NCBI GenBank assembly: GCA_008933995.1 | Contig: WARS01000029.1 | Location: 16,739,131 to 16,803,130, forward strand | Source of the DNA: Datnioides undecimradiatus | Lineage: Eukaryota; Chordata; Actinopteri; Lobotiformes; Datnioididae | Direction of reading: 5' to 3' | DNA length: 64,000 nt | In this document: in pieces, positions 1 to 13,407 of the stretch | How the letters are laid out: every line of letters begins with the position of its first letter | Numbering within the stretch: the first letter of the stretch is position 1 | Program-made: the position numbers and the translations under genes | The notes under the pieces: generated by a model | What the model was told of the DNA's origin: nothing | Seen by the model: the letters and a program-made list of their open reading frames with translations, nothing else | The model's database searches: none

Positions 1-696
1 TAAGCAAGGAGGATGAACACTGTGTTGAAACCACAGCCAGCCCTTTGTGCATGCACTCATGAGCAGAAACACACACAGACTCACACACACACGCACTGAG
101 CTTATACTTTTAACTCATTAATGTTTCCACCATCACACCTTATTTTTGCAAACAACACTGTAGCTGATAAGCTAATTTCTAATTAGATGTCATACTGTGC
201 TATATGCTAGCAGTTACATGTGACACCTCATAAATGAACTGCAAAATAAACTGTCACTGATAATTTCACACATGAGAAACTGAACTGTAGCTCTTTTAAG
301 CACAAACCATAACTTCACAGTCTATTACTTCAAAATTGTCCTGCAGTGTCCTCTTTAGTTGTAGGTTCTTGATCTAATTTTTGCTCTCTGCATTTACACT
401 CGGCTTATAGTTGTATGTTGACGTGCCAGTCAGACTGTGAAGCAGAGGCATCATAGTTTCAAAAAGACCAAGCACCCTGTGTGGTGGTGGTGAGAGTGCA
501 CATCAGGTTAAAAGAGTGCACATCAAGTTAAAAATATTCAAGCATGTGCCCAATGAGAGCATAGACACGAAGCCCGTGTTTGTTTGTCTGAGGGAGAGCA
601 CGCACACCTGCATATATGTGTGATACAAAGACTAAGCGTTGTGTACTCTGTGCTTGTAAGCCCCAAAACAGCAACAGCAGGAAGATAATCATACAG

Positions 697-697
697 G

Positions 698-761
<64 letters not shown>

Positions 762-784
762 GAGACAGAGAATAAAGAAAGAGA
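697..784. repeat. (AG)n/(GACA)n microsatellite
   Basis: An uninterrupted AG dinucleotide run from about 703 to 744 passes into several GACA units and then mixed GA. It explains the Ser/Leu and Arg/Glu low-complexity open frames on both strands here, which are not genes. Confidence 0.95.
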
Positions 785-3700
785 GGGTTCCTGAGTGAAA
801 TCTCTCTTGAGGCCAAGCCTGCTCACTACTCTGCTGCACATTTGCACCTGTTTCTTATAGACTAATTATAGCCAGCCTGCTTTTTAGTAAGGAACTCTCA
901 AACTTCTTCTTTTTGTGTCTATCTGTTTTCTCATTCTCTACCATCTGCTCCTGTGTTGCTGTGGGTCCTGCCAGCCATTGTTAGTATTGTTAGCCATTGT
1001 TAGTCAGTATTTTGTGGCTTTTCACCTCAGTGTCACCGTTGTTTCTCTTGTAAACTGCCGTTGTGGAAATTAGAGTGAATGAATGCTCTCTTGGGAGAAT
1101 CAAGAATTTGCCACAGCTCTTGGCTTGAACTTTCCGTTAACGCACAAATTCCTTGAAGGGCAGCGCTCATAACACATTGGACCATCGTTCCTCCTGTATT
1201 TGTGTATAACATAAATGGGCAGCAGTATAAGAATATAACTTTCACAATACATGGAAATTAAACTGTAAACAAAGTATTTAAAGCATCATAGACACCATAC
1301 CATCATAGACATCATACACCCACCAGACACGTCTTCTGGTACATGTAAACAATCTAGTTTGATTCAATACAACAGCTCTGCCATAAATTAATCTTTTAAT
1401 TAGCTTTTAATTTCTGAGTTTTCGTTGATGCTGTTAGGAAGATAATAATTCAACTTTGTTCATTACTGAGCTCATAGTAGTTGGCGCTTCATTTTATGGA
1501 ATGGTGTCTGTAATACTTTGGCCCTCTCATGCATATGAATGGGATGGGCAAAATATCATCTCAATATAACCACGGCAAACAACATTGGTCACAAATACGT
1601 TGTTAAAATAATACGTTAAATTAAAACTTAATATTATTGTGTTTGTAAAGGAATAATTTATGGCAGAGCTGTTGTATTGGATCACAATAGATTGGGCAAG
1701 TGTGCCTAATAAAATGGTCAATAAGTGTTTATATGTATACAGTGCTTCCCATTGAGCTCATGTAAGATTCTTTCTCCAATCCAATAACCTTTGCAAGAGG
1801 TTTATTTATTCTTTATTTTGTGGAAGTTTCTCATAAAGATAAGATTTGACATACTAAAAGCTCCTGAGCTCCTGATACTAACTTGTCCGTCGGACCTGAT
1901 TTGATGATTTTCAAGGAGGACAAACTCCATGAAAACAATAGAAGAGTAAATAAAGTTTACAACAAGAGTTATGTTTCTCTGTTTGAATACATGTGGCAGT
2001 TGCAACAAAAGTAAGCAAAAAGACATTAAACACATTTTCTCATGTGGTGCTTGTAGCCCATCAAAGTCTCCAAATTCATATATGTGTACCGTGCAACCGG
2101 GACCAAATATATGCATGCAAAATGATTCCCCTTTTATACATTTCACAATAAGTAGAAACGTCTGTGCAATGAAGTGCAGTACAACACATTAGCACAGCAG
2201 TAAATACCACCATATATCTATCTATCTATATCTGTATCTACATAAATAGATGGCTAGAAAAAAGAAAAAAGGCAGAAAGGCAGCAGCTGAACGTTATCAG
2301 CTTTATAAAAAAATTCTTGCAGTGCTGTTTCACTGAAAAAACATTTCTACTTTTTTGGTCACTCAAAAAGATCAAATAGTAATAATATTGTGTAGGTGAC
2401 AGAAATGTTTACGTTAAGCCTAAAATATCTACCACTTGTGGGATCATAAAGAAGCTATACAGTAATTTGCATCAAATGCAGATAAACCAAGACCACTAAA
2501 CTCACACTCTACCCCACGGTCGTCATAATTTATGGCTCTTTACTACTTTTGTAAAACATCCTCTACCTCCTTCAAGCAACAGTCTGTGCTTCCTTATTAT
2601 GAATGAATCTGACATTATTTCGGTACATATGATTTGAAAACTCTGGTTACTTAACTCCCTTGTTTGGCCAGTTTATGAAAAATATTATCATTACTTTACG
2701 GTGAAGATTTCTACTTTTACACTGTACTTCTAAGTTATCTTGCAGATATTTACTATGCAGTAATAACTTCCTCTTCCTCAAACAATCCTTGACCTGTAAT
2801 AGAGTAACACGGTAAGATAAGATATTCCGACTGAATTGATAATTGAACAAGTGTTTGGTCACTTATTTTGATATTTTTGCCACTAACAAAAAAGAACAAT
2901 TTCAAAAGCCAATAGTCGATTCTACCTCACACAGCGTAATGTCAGGAAAAGAGAGCAGTAGCTGTACATGCGTTTAAAAAAAAAAAAACAACAACCCAAA
3001 ACACATCTATCATTTGGTCACTAACACCTAAACCATTTCCTCCCCTGAATCCATTGGCTGTCAAAAATGTGCTTCAGGCCTTACCTTCAACTTCAGAGTC
3101 TCCACTGCTACAGAAGTGCATCAGCCTTATTCACAGATATCTGGTTCTCACTCGCCACTAATACACACCTTCGAGCGACGAACTCTCCTTTGACACTGCG
3201 TCATGAGATTGATGCACGTTTAAGCGTAGGGGGCTGATAGTGCCTTATTACTTTCAGGCCTACCTACCTCTCATCTCCCTCCTTCTTTGCTTTCTCTCGG
3301 TATTTATGTGTTGTTTTCTCATCTTCAACTCAAACTGTCCATAGCTGTTGTCACATGAAAAGTGTCTGACTGGGCCCCTTGATCTTGATAGTATTGTGGT
3401 GTTAGTGGCTTGCCCACACAGGGGCCTCGCTTGTATGATGTTCGCTGTCAATTTTGGACATATTGTGTGAGTTTGCTTGCTGGAATTGCAGAGTGGTTAC
3501 CCATTCAACACCCAGAGCAGAGAAATGCCTCAGTATAAGTTCATTCTTTTTCTAAATCCATGACATTTGTTTTGTCTTTGTGGTGTATTGCAGCATTGTT
3601 CTTTGTCCTGAAGCGTCATTATGATGTGTTGCGTAGCATTCAATCACATTTTATCCACACAGATATTTTATATATCAAGCCTAATCATGCCTCTGTACAG

Positions 3701-4958
3701 AAAACATTGAACACACCAGTAGTAGTAGTAGGATTCATAATAGTAGTGCAAAAGATAGAATATGTAGATACCACCTTTGTTATGTGTATTAATTTTTTAC
3801 ATAATTTATAACTGAGAGGAGTAATCTGTAGTGTTGAATAAATATTTGGCACCTCCGATTCACAGAAAAAAGAGAAATGTTTCTCTCAGATTTTGAAGGT
3901 GTGACTACATTTCTCCATGTTTAATGTCCTCTCACTGATCTGCTTTATGCAAGGCACTTTGCCCATTGTAGAAGCACTTACGTGTGTACATGATTACGTG
4001 ATACACATTAGCTTGGAATAATAGCACATGCTTTTGTCGTGGCTGTAAATTTTACCTCAACCCCATTTCTATGAATAGACACCGTCACATGTAGACAAGT
4101 AAGATTTTTGCTTCCTGTTGTGATGTTCTTAAGCTGAGAATATTAAAAAATATAAGACAGAGGGCCTCATGGACACGAAAGCGCTTTGCTGTTGTCATGT
4201 AGCCAAGAAGATGCAGTGTAACCTGCACGTCTATCAAAGTAAGTTTCAATCTCGAGACATCTCTGTATGTTTGGCCTTCTTTAAATCTATTTGTTGCGTG
4301 TGTGTGTGTGATGGACAAAATTGTGCCAAGTTTCTCTTGTTGAAAACAAAACATCTCTTACATCAACATTCAAACTGCACATCATCTGACATTAAGCAGA
4401 GCTGAAGATATGTTTGATTGTTAATTCAATTAAGGATTTAATGGACATTTTTGAACCAGCAGACACACAGAGTTACTTTCCATAGATACGTTGGTTGAAA
4501 AATTTAAATGAGCAAAGTTTCTAGCACAGCAAAAATGAATGAGTCATTTTCGTTCTTGTTATACCTGTGAAAACAAGTTGTCCCTGTCCACAAAACACAG
4601 TAGACTTTTTATAGAAGACCTCAGTACCTTTCTGAAAAATGAGAACTTCCTCTACAAAAGGGTCAGAAATATTTTTGGTTAAACAATCTCATTAATACAC
4701 CAGATTACATTTAAAAACGTATTTTCTTTCAAGGCCTGTGTTTTCATTGCTGTAAAACCAGTGTAATCGTTACAACAAATATCAGTTTTTACTTTGTTTA
4801 CTCAGTAATTTTAGCTTTTTGGCACTTAATAAATACATACATGCTAGAGAGACAGAAAATCAATTTAAAAAATCGTTTTGGAAGCAAAAGTCTAATGGTT
4901 AAACCATTTAGATCTTGCGTCGTCCCAAAAGAAGCATCTCTACTAATATTGTGTTGTG

Positions 4959-4972
4959 GCGCCCTCTGCTGG
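4959..4972 (-). promoter_or_regulatory. CTCF-like core motif
   Basis: The plus strand reads GCGCCCTCTGCTGG. Its reverse complement, CCAGCAGAGGGCGC, fits the published vertebrate CTCF core (CCASYAGRKGGCRS) at every position. It lies about 1 kb beyond the nfil3-like 3' end. The match is directly visible; binding is inferred. Confidence 0.5.
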
Positions 4973-6011
4973 TGCCCTCTGGTGCACGTGCTTGCAGGCT
5001 TTGGGGCACCACACAGTGAGATGCCAGTACACCTTATTACCATTACAACAAGGAAAAAAACCGTTTTGAACAACTCTTTTGCTAAATTATTAATATACAT
5101 TACTAACTAAATGCTGGAAAAAGTTGAGCTTGAAGACTGTTTTTAGAAAACCTGTCATAAAAAGTAGAAACAAACATGTTGACACAGTTGATTGATTGAA
5201 AATTGAAGGAGGCCTGGTGAACGGCGAAAACGTACAGGGTAAAACTTTATCAGCCTGGCCTCCTATTTCATTTGAGGGTATATATTGTGATAAATATACA
5301 AAAAAAGATTTTCGCGACGTTGACCGTCATTTACAATGTTGCTGCGCACGCTCCCATAAAAAATACAATAAGCTGCAAAAATTGTAATAAATTGATTATC
5401 ATTGTGTTTTAGATCATTTCTATTTTAAATCAAACTTTGGGGGTAACTTTAAATGATTTTTTTTCTGAAATTTAAAGACCCCTGCCCACATTTTGCAGGG
5501 AGATTTGAAAAACTATTATTATTATCATTAAATATTGAAAGTTGTTTTTCCCCCTTTTATTCCATAGTGTATCGTGAGTCATCTGGTTTTAGGCATTTAG
5601 TAACTGCATTCATAACTTGACGGGTGGCATCAGCGCAGTTATGCAGTGGACAATGTTATTTACAGAGCTGCAAGCACACACATAAACAGTTCAACGTTTG
5701 GTTTTCCATTGAATCACAGTCTGCAGGGAAATCACGCAGTGGGGAATAAGGGAAATACCAAGTCGACAAGCACCCAGTTTCGCTGGTACAGTTGCCGATG
5801 TTTTTCACCGCAGATAAACGACAAAAAAACAAAACAAAACACACACACAATGAATCCTAACCCCCCCCCAACAATCATATCAACCAAATAATGAAATTTA
5901 TTCCACTAATATCCCAAAACATGAAAAAAACCCCGCAATGAATTTTTGTATTATCTCCCACTACATTTTTATAGACAACTGCTTTATGATAATACAATTG
6001 AAATAAGCTGC

Positions 6012-6017
6012 TTTATT
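6012..6017 (-). terminator. candidate polyadenylation signal of the nfil3-like gene
   Basis: TTTATT on the plus strand is AATAAA on the minus strand, about 360 bp beyond the stop codon at 6380. A second AATAAA occurs near 5898. Either would give a 3' UTR of about 0.4-0.5 kb. No transcript evidence is available. Confidence 0.4.
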
Positions 6018-6379
6018 AATGTTCATTTCCTACAGTTAGAGGGTTTAAGGACCTCTGGCAAAAACTGATCCGTTCAATGTTTCATTGTGATGTACACATT
6101 TGAAACCACAGGAAAAATTCACATTTAAGGCTGCATTAAAACGCACACACTACATCATAAAATATAGTGACATACATATCATCAGCTTTTTCATCACAAA
6201 GTCCAGCACGTTGGATTTAGGCTCGTCATCTAATTTATAAGACTCTTTTGTATTCATTAGCGATTTAAATCTTCCACAGCTGTGATTACATTTTAAAAAA
6301 CATGAATGCAGCATCAGACATAACCAAGGAGAGTTGTTCGTCTCTTCATAATAAACGACGTGACACTCAAATTGTCGTG

Positions 6380-7477
6380 TTAGTGTCCATAAGGACTGAT
6401 GTGCATCCCGAGTTGAGACAGCCCTGCCGGTGCGCTGTTGAGCCGGCTCCAGTATCCCCTCTGAATGTCTGCCTCCACATCGAGACCCTGACCTGGTCTC
6501 TCCCGCATGTAGAGAGGCAGGCCCGGGTAGACGGCCGATGGGGCCAGGTAGGAAGATCGCCAAGGCAGCAGAAAATTATTACACACTGCAGAATGATTGA
6601 CATGTGGCACCAGCCAATTTGGAGGCGGATATGAGAGGATAGAGGCATGACGAAGCGTGTCACCTGTGGGCAGAAATGAACGGATGGGGGACACGGTATG
6701 GGAAGAAGCGTCGGTGGAGAGGGGCACGTCGTCGCTTGAGGACACCTGTCGCTGAGCATCCACCTCTGCCTCCGCTAACCTACCGCTCGCCAGGACATCG
6801 CGGGGAGAGCGGGCACTGACGCCAGAGAGGGGGAAGAGGCCTTGCTGCGTGCTACAGCTTTGAGAATTTTGTAGCTCAAAATCACCTCTTGTTGAGCTAA
6901 AACAAGGGATCCTGGCTTCAAATGGCTGCATCGCTCTTTCTTGTTGCCCCACACCCAGGGTAGAAGAGCTGCTCCTGTTGTTGCCCCACACTCTTGTCTG
7001 AAAGAGCGCAGGACTCTGTGCCAGTCTAGGTCTCGATGATAGAGGCAAAGTTTCACCAGAGGCAGCTTTGTCCTTCTCTGCGCTCAGCCTGCTGTGATAC
7101 TGCAGACTGAGCACCTGAGCTCGCAGCTGCGCGTTCTCGTCACTGAGAGCCAGCAGCTGACCCTCCAGCATCAGGTCATTCAACCTCCTTTTCTCCCTGG
7201 ACCGCTTGGCTGCCTCGTTGTTCTTGTGTCGCTTGTCCCAGTAGGCGGCATCTTTCTTGTCGGCGGGGATCATCTCCCTCTTGCGGCGCGTAACGGGACT
7301 CAGGCTGCTACAGGCCCGCAAACGCAGGAGACGTCGAGCCAGCAGGGAGGATCGTGTCACCGGGAGTAGGAGTGCCGCGTCCGGATCAGGCTCCATGTAG
7401 CTACTGCTCTCGTCTGAGGAGGAAGGTTGACACTGAGCAGCGGGCCCCGGACGGTCAGGGCTCCTGGAGGTGGACAT
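6380..7477 (-). CDS. nfil3-like: NFIL3/E4BP4-like bZIP transcriptional repressor
   Basis: A single open coding exon of 365 codons plus stop. The basic region (about residues 64-101) contains the NFIL3 signature [13 protein letters not shown], preceded by a block starting [11 protein letters not shown]-type relatives (DBP, HLF, TEF) differ at these positions. A leucine zipper follows at about 102-130. NFIL3 proteins bind D-box-like TTAYGTAA sites as homodimers and usually repress, acting in circadian and immune programmes; that is family knowledge. The rest, rich in Ser, Pro and Arg, shows no domain I recognise. The start is set at 7477 because the open frame further upstream begins with GTG, and an intron acceptor (CATCCAG, exon from 7481) lies just before AGCCATG. 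A single coding exon behind a non-coding exon is the usual NFIL3 structure. It is shorter than human NFIL3 (462 aa), as expected for one of the several fish nfil3-like paralogues; I cannot say which. Confidence 0.88.
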   Translation of the reverse strand: MSTSRSPDRPGPAAQCQPSSSDESSSYMEPDPDAALLLPVTRSSLLARRLLRLRACSSLSPVTRRKREMIPADKKDAAYWDKRHKNNEAAKRSREKRRLNDLMLEGQLLALSDENAQLRAQVLSLQYHSRLSAEKDKAASGETLPLSSRPRLAQSPALFQTRVWGNNRSSSSTLGVGQQERAMQPFEARIPCFSSTRGDFELQNSQSCSTQQGLFPLSGVSARSPRDVLASGRLAEAEVDAQRQVSSSDDVPLSTDASSHTVSPIRSFLPTGDTLRHASILSYPPPNWLVPHVNHSAVCNNFLLPWRSSYLAPSAVYPGLPLYMRERPGQGLDVEADIQRGYWSRLNSAPAGLSQLGMHISPYGH

Positions 7478-7481
7478 GGCT

Positions 7482-8268
7482 CTGGATGAATGAAAAGTTT
7501 CAGTCACACAGCTTTTTATTTAATCCAAAAACGAATCAATGTATGAACTACTTTTAATTTCAGTTTTCGTTTAATTTAAGGAACTTGCTAGAAATAATCC
7601 CACTCCTTATGTAGCCTGTACTACTCTAGATTCAGATTATTGCCCACATACCAAACAAGGCCATGCGTTGAACGATTATAGCTTACTACCCAATAATACA
7701 GAATATGTAAAATCACTGACAAGCCGCAATATTAAATTCTGCAGAGGCTTTATGTTAATACGTTAGTAACAATAATTCAATAGTACGTACAGCCCAAAGA
7801 CAGGGGTCATCTTCGCTAAGTTACTTTTAAAAGTACATATTACATTTGAGGTAAAGTAGTTAACTTTTGAACGCAGGTTTCTAACTCATAGAGGAGTGTT
7901 TTGCATCGTAGTAGCGTACTTCAATAAGTAAATCATTATTTCCGTTTATAGCAAAGTGTAAAATGAGTTTAAAAGACGTTTAAATGGATCCCTTAAGTAC
8001 ATGTACAGACCGACTGATAGCTCTGGTGTCTTTTAGACCAAGTCAAACCTGCTGACTGAACAGTGTTACAGTATTTAAACTCACCGCACTGAGTAAAAAG
8101 ATGACACCTGTGGGTTGATTTGGAGGACAGGATCAACTGTGGGACAGCTTGCTGTAATCCTGCAACACGCACAGCAACGCGCACCTCTCGACGGTGCGTT
8201 TAATCATTTACTTAATTATATGGTCAAGTGTGAGGATGTTTAGTTTGCGCGGAGAAGGCTGCGCTTAC
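7482..8268 (-). other. nfil3-like: predicted 5' UTR intron of the nfil3-like gene
   Basis: On the minus strand a strong donor (GACAG then GTAAGC) ends a putative non-coding exon at 8269, and a pyrimidine-rich acceptor ends at 7482, four bases before the ATG. The 787 bp between are AT-rich and hold no open frame of note. The donor and acceptor are visible; the pairing is inferred. Confidence 0.6.
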
Positions 8269-8480
8269 CTGTCAATCACACTCAGCGGGTGCTGAAGAGA
8301 GCGAAGCTGCTGGGCGGCGCTAACACAGACCCGTGGGCATGCAGCCAATCGGCTCTTGTCCTCGTGCTGACTGTTGTCTGCTGTGGAAACCGATCAGGCA
8401 GCTTCCTCTGGAGCGCAGAATCCAAGACAATAGTGTGGTCACGTTCAAACCAACAGGTAATACTGAAATGAGTCACTTTG
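8269..8480 (-). promoter_or_regulatory. nfil3-like: probable promoter and non-coding first exon of the nfil3-like gene
   Basis: This stretch is more GC-rich than its flanks. It carries an inverted CCAAT box (CCAAT on the plus strand at 8345-8349) and an AP-1-like TGAGTCA at 8469-8475. The non-coding exon should start somewhere here and end at the donor at 8269. No TATA box is evident, so the transcription start cannot be fixed from sequence. Confidence 0.45.
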
Positions 8481-11218
8481 GATCAACTGCTCTACTTATT
8501 GTCCTTGTTGGGCTATTGCACATCGATCCACACCATAATTTGCACGTTGCCTGCAGTACATATATCACAGTATAATAACAGTAAATAGTATTATAAAACC
8601 GTTTGGAAATAAATTAGTTTGTATAAAGATTAATTAACCTGTTTGTGCCATAAGCATCCAAACCCCTCCCAGAGTTGCACTCAACATAAGATAAGATAAG
8701 ATTTCCTTTATTAATTAATATTACTCATTCCTCCTACATGTCATTACATGAAAATTTGTGGTAGTTACTCAGCAAAATAAAAGGGTGCCACAAGCCTTTT
8801 ATGAGGATTTCCAGTTCAACATGGAAATGATTTTTGCTCAATATGCACGCACATATTGCTGTAAATTGCTGCCCACAAGTGCATTTGAGGATGAATAAAG
8901 GATTGCATTATTGTTTTCACAAAATTTTCTAAAAAAGACGCGAGTCCCTGTTGGTCAAACACAATGTGCATTGGGCAATGCATGGCCTCAATTGTGAAGG
9001 AATAACTCCTGCTCATGTGGGTTTAATTAGCTTACTCCACTTTAGGGTGACAGGCAGACAACTAGTCTAGTAATGATGATATACCTGAAGTTTAACTGTT
9101 AAGATCACATAAAAGAAATCATCATTGCAGTTAGTTTTCTCTCTCAACTGTTTAAGAGGCATTATATCTTGCTTTCCCAATTCTCATTCATCTTCACTGG
9201 TCCAGATACAGGCTATTGCATCCTTAAGTTTCTGAACTTAATGTGTCTTTAACTGATAGATAGATATAGCAGTTGCAAGCCGGCCCATTGTGGTTATCTC
9301 CTACTTTTTATTTATCTTTTTATATGTTCCTTTAAGAAATGACACTCAGGCATGAAAACAGCCTCTCCCCTACAAGTAACGAATCACAACCGCACAAAAC
9401 AACACCACCAAACTGCAAACTTTGCCAGATTGCATTGTACAACATTGGTCTTCTGCAGATTTCATTGTGTTGTGCTGAGTATGGGGGCTGTCCAGATCGG
9501 GAGGGGGATGTCCTCTGAGCTACGAGATCTGGGTTTGTAGAAACTCCAGCAGATTTTTCTCTCTGACTCACTCTAACCACAGCAGCCACAGTCAGCCATG
9601 TTCCAACAGTCAGGTTAGTCTTTTAGTAAAAGGTTAGTCTCCAGATTTTTAAAGAGATAGCGACATATCAGATTGTATTGATTCTCTGCTGGTGAGTCTG
9701 AAGGCTTTGGTGCGAAACAAACACAAACGTGGTCACACATAAACACACAAAGGAAAGACACAAACTCAACAGCACCTTGCTGCAGTAACAGAATGCTGTA
9801 TTTATCAAAGTTAGGTCATCAATACAGGTATCAAATAATAAAATAAAATAAAATAATAAATAAAAGCTACACTGATATATTGTTGGAGCAGGGATTATTT
9901 AGCTTTGATTGAGCGCCGACTGCTCCGTTTGAGGAAGATTTATTGTCACTGTTTAGATGAGAAAGCTCACAAAGCACTGTGGTGTATCATGGTGGGCCTA
10001 CATAATTTTTACCACTGCTACTTTCTCATTGTGTGGCAACACCCACATCCTGAGTGCAGTGTTGCAAATGATCTCTCCGTATGCAGGGGACTACTCTTGA
10101 GCATTATAAGTCCTTTTCTAACGATACATCGAACAGTTTAGTCTCCGGGCTTATCTGTGAGGGAATCACACAGTCTTAAAGTCCTGCACACATTTCTCTC
10201 ATATGGACGATTGTGTGATTAACACCTTGCTGCTTCTACCCAAAATATGGATGCAGTAGCCCTTCCTCATGAGCCTGGTTTTAAATTCTGTCCTACGCAT
10301 TATCTAATAAGAACAGACCAAAACCAAGAATGTGTTAATGTTGTACTAATTAGTTTCGACACTGTCAACACTCTCAGCCTGCTTTTAACACTCAATCCTG
10401 AGTTCAATTGTTCCAGATGAAGACATAAATCTTGCTTCATACATCACTTAAACGGGAGGAAAGAGTGCATTTTGTTTTGTTTTGTTTTGGGACTTCTATC
10501 GGCTGTGGATTAGTACATGTTTGGTGCTTGTGATAAAGTGGATGTGACAACACAATTTGTCTCTTTTACAATTTTATCTATTTCTGATTCATGCATGACA
10601 TTTGTTTGTTGTGTTTGTTTAGCCAGTAGCCAGTAGTTTGTTTAGCATTATTAAGGATAATAAGTGTGCTTTCAAGGCGTGTTCTGATGTCATTTATGAT
10701 ATTGTGTTTATTACAGAGTATGGGGGAGTTGTATTGGATTGAATATTGTCTTGGGTTGGGTTGTGTTGATAAGTATTTATGGGGTTACTTTTGATATGGT
10801 TGCAAAGTTTAAAATTTGAATGATACAAGTAGTAATCTACCAGTTTGGGTGAATGTATGGTTCTGTCTAAGCTTCAGCTGACTGAAGGGCCTTTTTAAGA
10901 GAGATGCTGTGTGTCATGGAAAAGGAAACTATGTTTGCGTCATTAATATGAGTTGAGTTTTCCATAGTTTTACCAAGTCATCTATTTAGCCGTCTTCATT
11001 TGTGTCATATGTCATCAGGTTGATTAAATGTTCCAGTGATTTATAATATCTAATATCTATTTTTTCATATTCTTTGTATCATTCCAGTTGTGTTGATATA
11101 ATATGAATGGCTTTGTTGTCCTCCAGAAGACTCCATAGTCTTACAAATATCCTCTAAACCACAGTTTTGGCTCCGCTGACATAAAAAAGGGTGGAAAATG
11201 AAAGATAAAACAATAATG
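8481..11218. other. intergenic, no gene seen
   Basis: AT-rich DNA without a recognisable coding exon. It holds a repeat-tail fragment at 8685-8720, an AAATA-type run near 9839-9862 and a short TTTTG run near 10471-10490. The remainder shows nothing I can name. Confidence 0.55.
8685..8720 (-). repeat. fish retroelement 3' tail fragment
   Basis: The plus strand shows three GATAA units followed by TTTCCTTTATTAA. Read on the minus strand this is AATAAAGGAAA followed by repeated TTATC, the kind of 3' tail shared by many teleost SINE/LINE-derived repeats. Only the tail is recognisable. Similar tails occur at 15331-15371 and 22091-22125. Confidence 0.45.
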
Positions 11219-11900
11219 TGTGTCTTAGTAAGGTTTTGGGCCACAACATGCACAAATAACTGCTTCACTGTTCCTTGGCATTAATTCCATGAGTCTCCAA
11301 ACTCAACTGGAGGGATGAACACCATTCTTCCAAAAATGTGTGGTCTTTTGCTGATGGTGTTTTAGACAAGGGTCCAAAATCTGTACTAGATGTTCAGTTG
11401 GGAAGAAATCCAGTGACTGCCACAGCATATGATTCACATAATTGTCATACTTGTCAAAGGATTCTTGAGGCCCCATGGATGGGGAAGTCCTAAAGGAGAC
11501 CTCATCATTGACTCTCAGCAAGATAGAAATGTTTCCTCTAGGGATAAAGGTAATCACTCTGAACAACTTTGCATTGATTTGCAAGTGATCTGTCCCTCAA
11601 AGGGTAAAAGTGGATCCAAAACATGCCAGCAAAATGCTGCATACAACAAAATAGCACCACTTGCTGCCTTTACGGTAGGGGTCAAACATTCAGGCCTGAC
11701 CTCTTCTTTTGTTGGATGCCACACATGCAGATGTAGGATGACTCAGCCAACATCTGACCATGTAACTTTTTTCCTCCCTGTAAACCAGGGTCTGCAGTTT
11801 TTTGCACCACTGAACTCTCAAATGTACATTCAATGGACTGTTCTTGCTGACAGTCTGATCACACTGTGCACTTTCTCAGTTAGCTGCAGAAGAGTTTCTC
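11219..11900 (-). mobile_element. decayed Tc1/mariner-like transposase remnant
   Basis: On the minus strand, pieces of a Tc1-like DDE transposase can be read across stops and frameshifts. The clearest is around 11375-11430, where NHMLWQSLDFFPTEHL resembles the family's C-terminal catalytic stretch (LPWPSQSPDLNPIEHLW). The open piece 11303-11584 also contains a GGAGGGATGAACACCATTCT match (plus strand) that I recall from a common fish Tc1-type repeat. Several internal stops mean it cannot encode a working enzyme. The borders are approximate; no terminal inverted repeats were found. Confidence 0.6.
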
Positions 11901-13218
11901 TTTTGTCCTTACATATTGCTCTAATGCTCAAACATCATGGTCATCAAATGTGGACTGTCAACCACCATTTGCTTCCTTATTTACGGATGTCATTCCTGCA
12001 GATCTAAATACAGATAAAGGATGTCACATTGTTCTTATTGAAGCACTGGCCTCTTGCAGCAGCCTTTGTGACAATCTTCATCTGTATCACAACAATGAAC
12101 CATCTTTTAAGAGGTCTTTTCCTCTTGCCATCTTGATACAAAATCAGAACCGACTGGGCCTGTTCCTCCTCTCATTTGTTCAGGTTTCTCCTTTAATTTG
12201 TCACCTGCACCCACACATTTCACTGAGCAAAAGATTGCCACTCTTTTCAGGTGAAAGTGACGAGGTGACTCATCGGTGGGGGTTTGTCTAATCAGTTGGT
12301 TCCCGTAAGCTTTGATGTTGTTATGTCACTCCCACTCCTCACACACAAACACACACTCCCACTCAAACCCCACCACCGTGTTCTACTTTCAGCAAGCCTT
12401 TACACATTCAAAGTCCACTTCAAGAGAAGTACCGCCACTTTGCTTTGGTTACATGTTAACCTATTTAACGTCTGTTTGTATGTCAAGTCAAACCCAATTT
12501 ATTTTACAACCTTCGTGTGGAGGGTTGTGTACTTATTGGGTTGGGGGTCTGCTGGCCTGATTCCTGCTCCTTAACTCACGTCTGAGCTATAAACCACTTT
12601 GTACAGGAAGTTCCACCTCAGCAAGCACAGAGGGTATCACCTCTTCATAGTCTGCTGCAGTGTGATTTTTGTTCAGGGCCACATGAAAACCTTACAGTAG
12701 TGGTGAAGGCTCGGGCACAATGAGAAGCTTCCCACAGCCAAGCGCTTTCTCACAGTCATTGTACTGAAGTCAGGGGTGGTCGCGGGTCATGGCCTGTACA
12801 GATCCTGTGAGATACAGACCAAGATGAGAACAAACATGCTCACACTGGACACGTGGTGGAAACTTGGCCTGCATTTTTGGCAGTGTGATAAATTGCAAGG
12901 ACATAATGAATAAGTCTGTTTTAGGGTGGCTTTCACAAATTGTGGTTTGTATTGTCAAGTGTAAGGGTTGCTTGAAGTGATAATTATGAGAGAGTTTAAA
13001 TAGATGTTTCCTTAACTTGACTGTGCTAAATATTGTCTTGTGTGTCAGTTTTGATGAAATTTCACAAAGCTACCATGTGTTGTTGTGCATTTCTGAGATA
13101 TATATATATTTTTTGGTGTTACTGCTATGGGTATTGTGGTTTTTAAGATGTTCCTGGTTCACAAGTTTTTTAAAATTTCCATTTTGTTATGAAAAAACAT
13201 GATGTTAATGTTAACGTT

Positions 13219-13373
13219 GGTTTATATATGTATATTGTGTGTGTGTGTGTGTATATATATGTGTGTGTATATATATGTATATATATATACACACGTATGT
13301 ATGTATATATGTGTGTGTATGTGTATATATCTGTGTGTGTATGTGTATATATATGTGTGTGTATGTGTATGTG

Positions 13374-13407
<34 letters not shown>

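Larger units (their letters stand above)
1..6000. other. intergenic region, no gene seen
   Basis: I see no convincing coding exon on either strand. Open frames are short, AT-rich and lack recognisable domains. The stretch contains a two-copy tandem duplication of about 20 bp at 492-533, a GA/GACA microsatellite at 697-784, a short TATC run near 2216-2245 and one strong CTCF-like motif at 4959-4972. The left edge may be flank of a gene outside the window, but nothing in the sequence shows this. Confidence 0.6.

Noticed and set aside
6150-7056. Other frames overlapping the nfil3-like exon (for example 6367-6759 and 6775-7056 minus, 7094-7369 plus)
   Set aside because: Shadows of the bZIP coding exon, with no domain of their own.
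7478-7507. Upstream extension of the nfil3-like frame by 10 codons
   Set aside because: It starts with GTG and spans the presumed intron acceptor, so it is unlikely to be translated.
11429-12291. 192- and 113-codon overlapping open frames on the plus strand
   Set aside because: They are antisense to the Tc1-like transposase remnant and have no domain.
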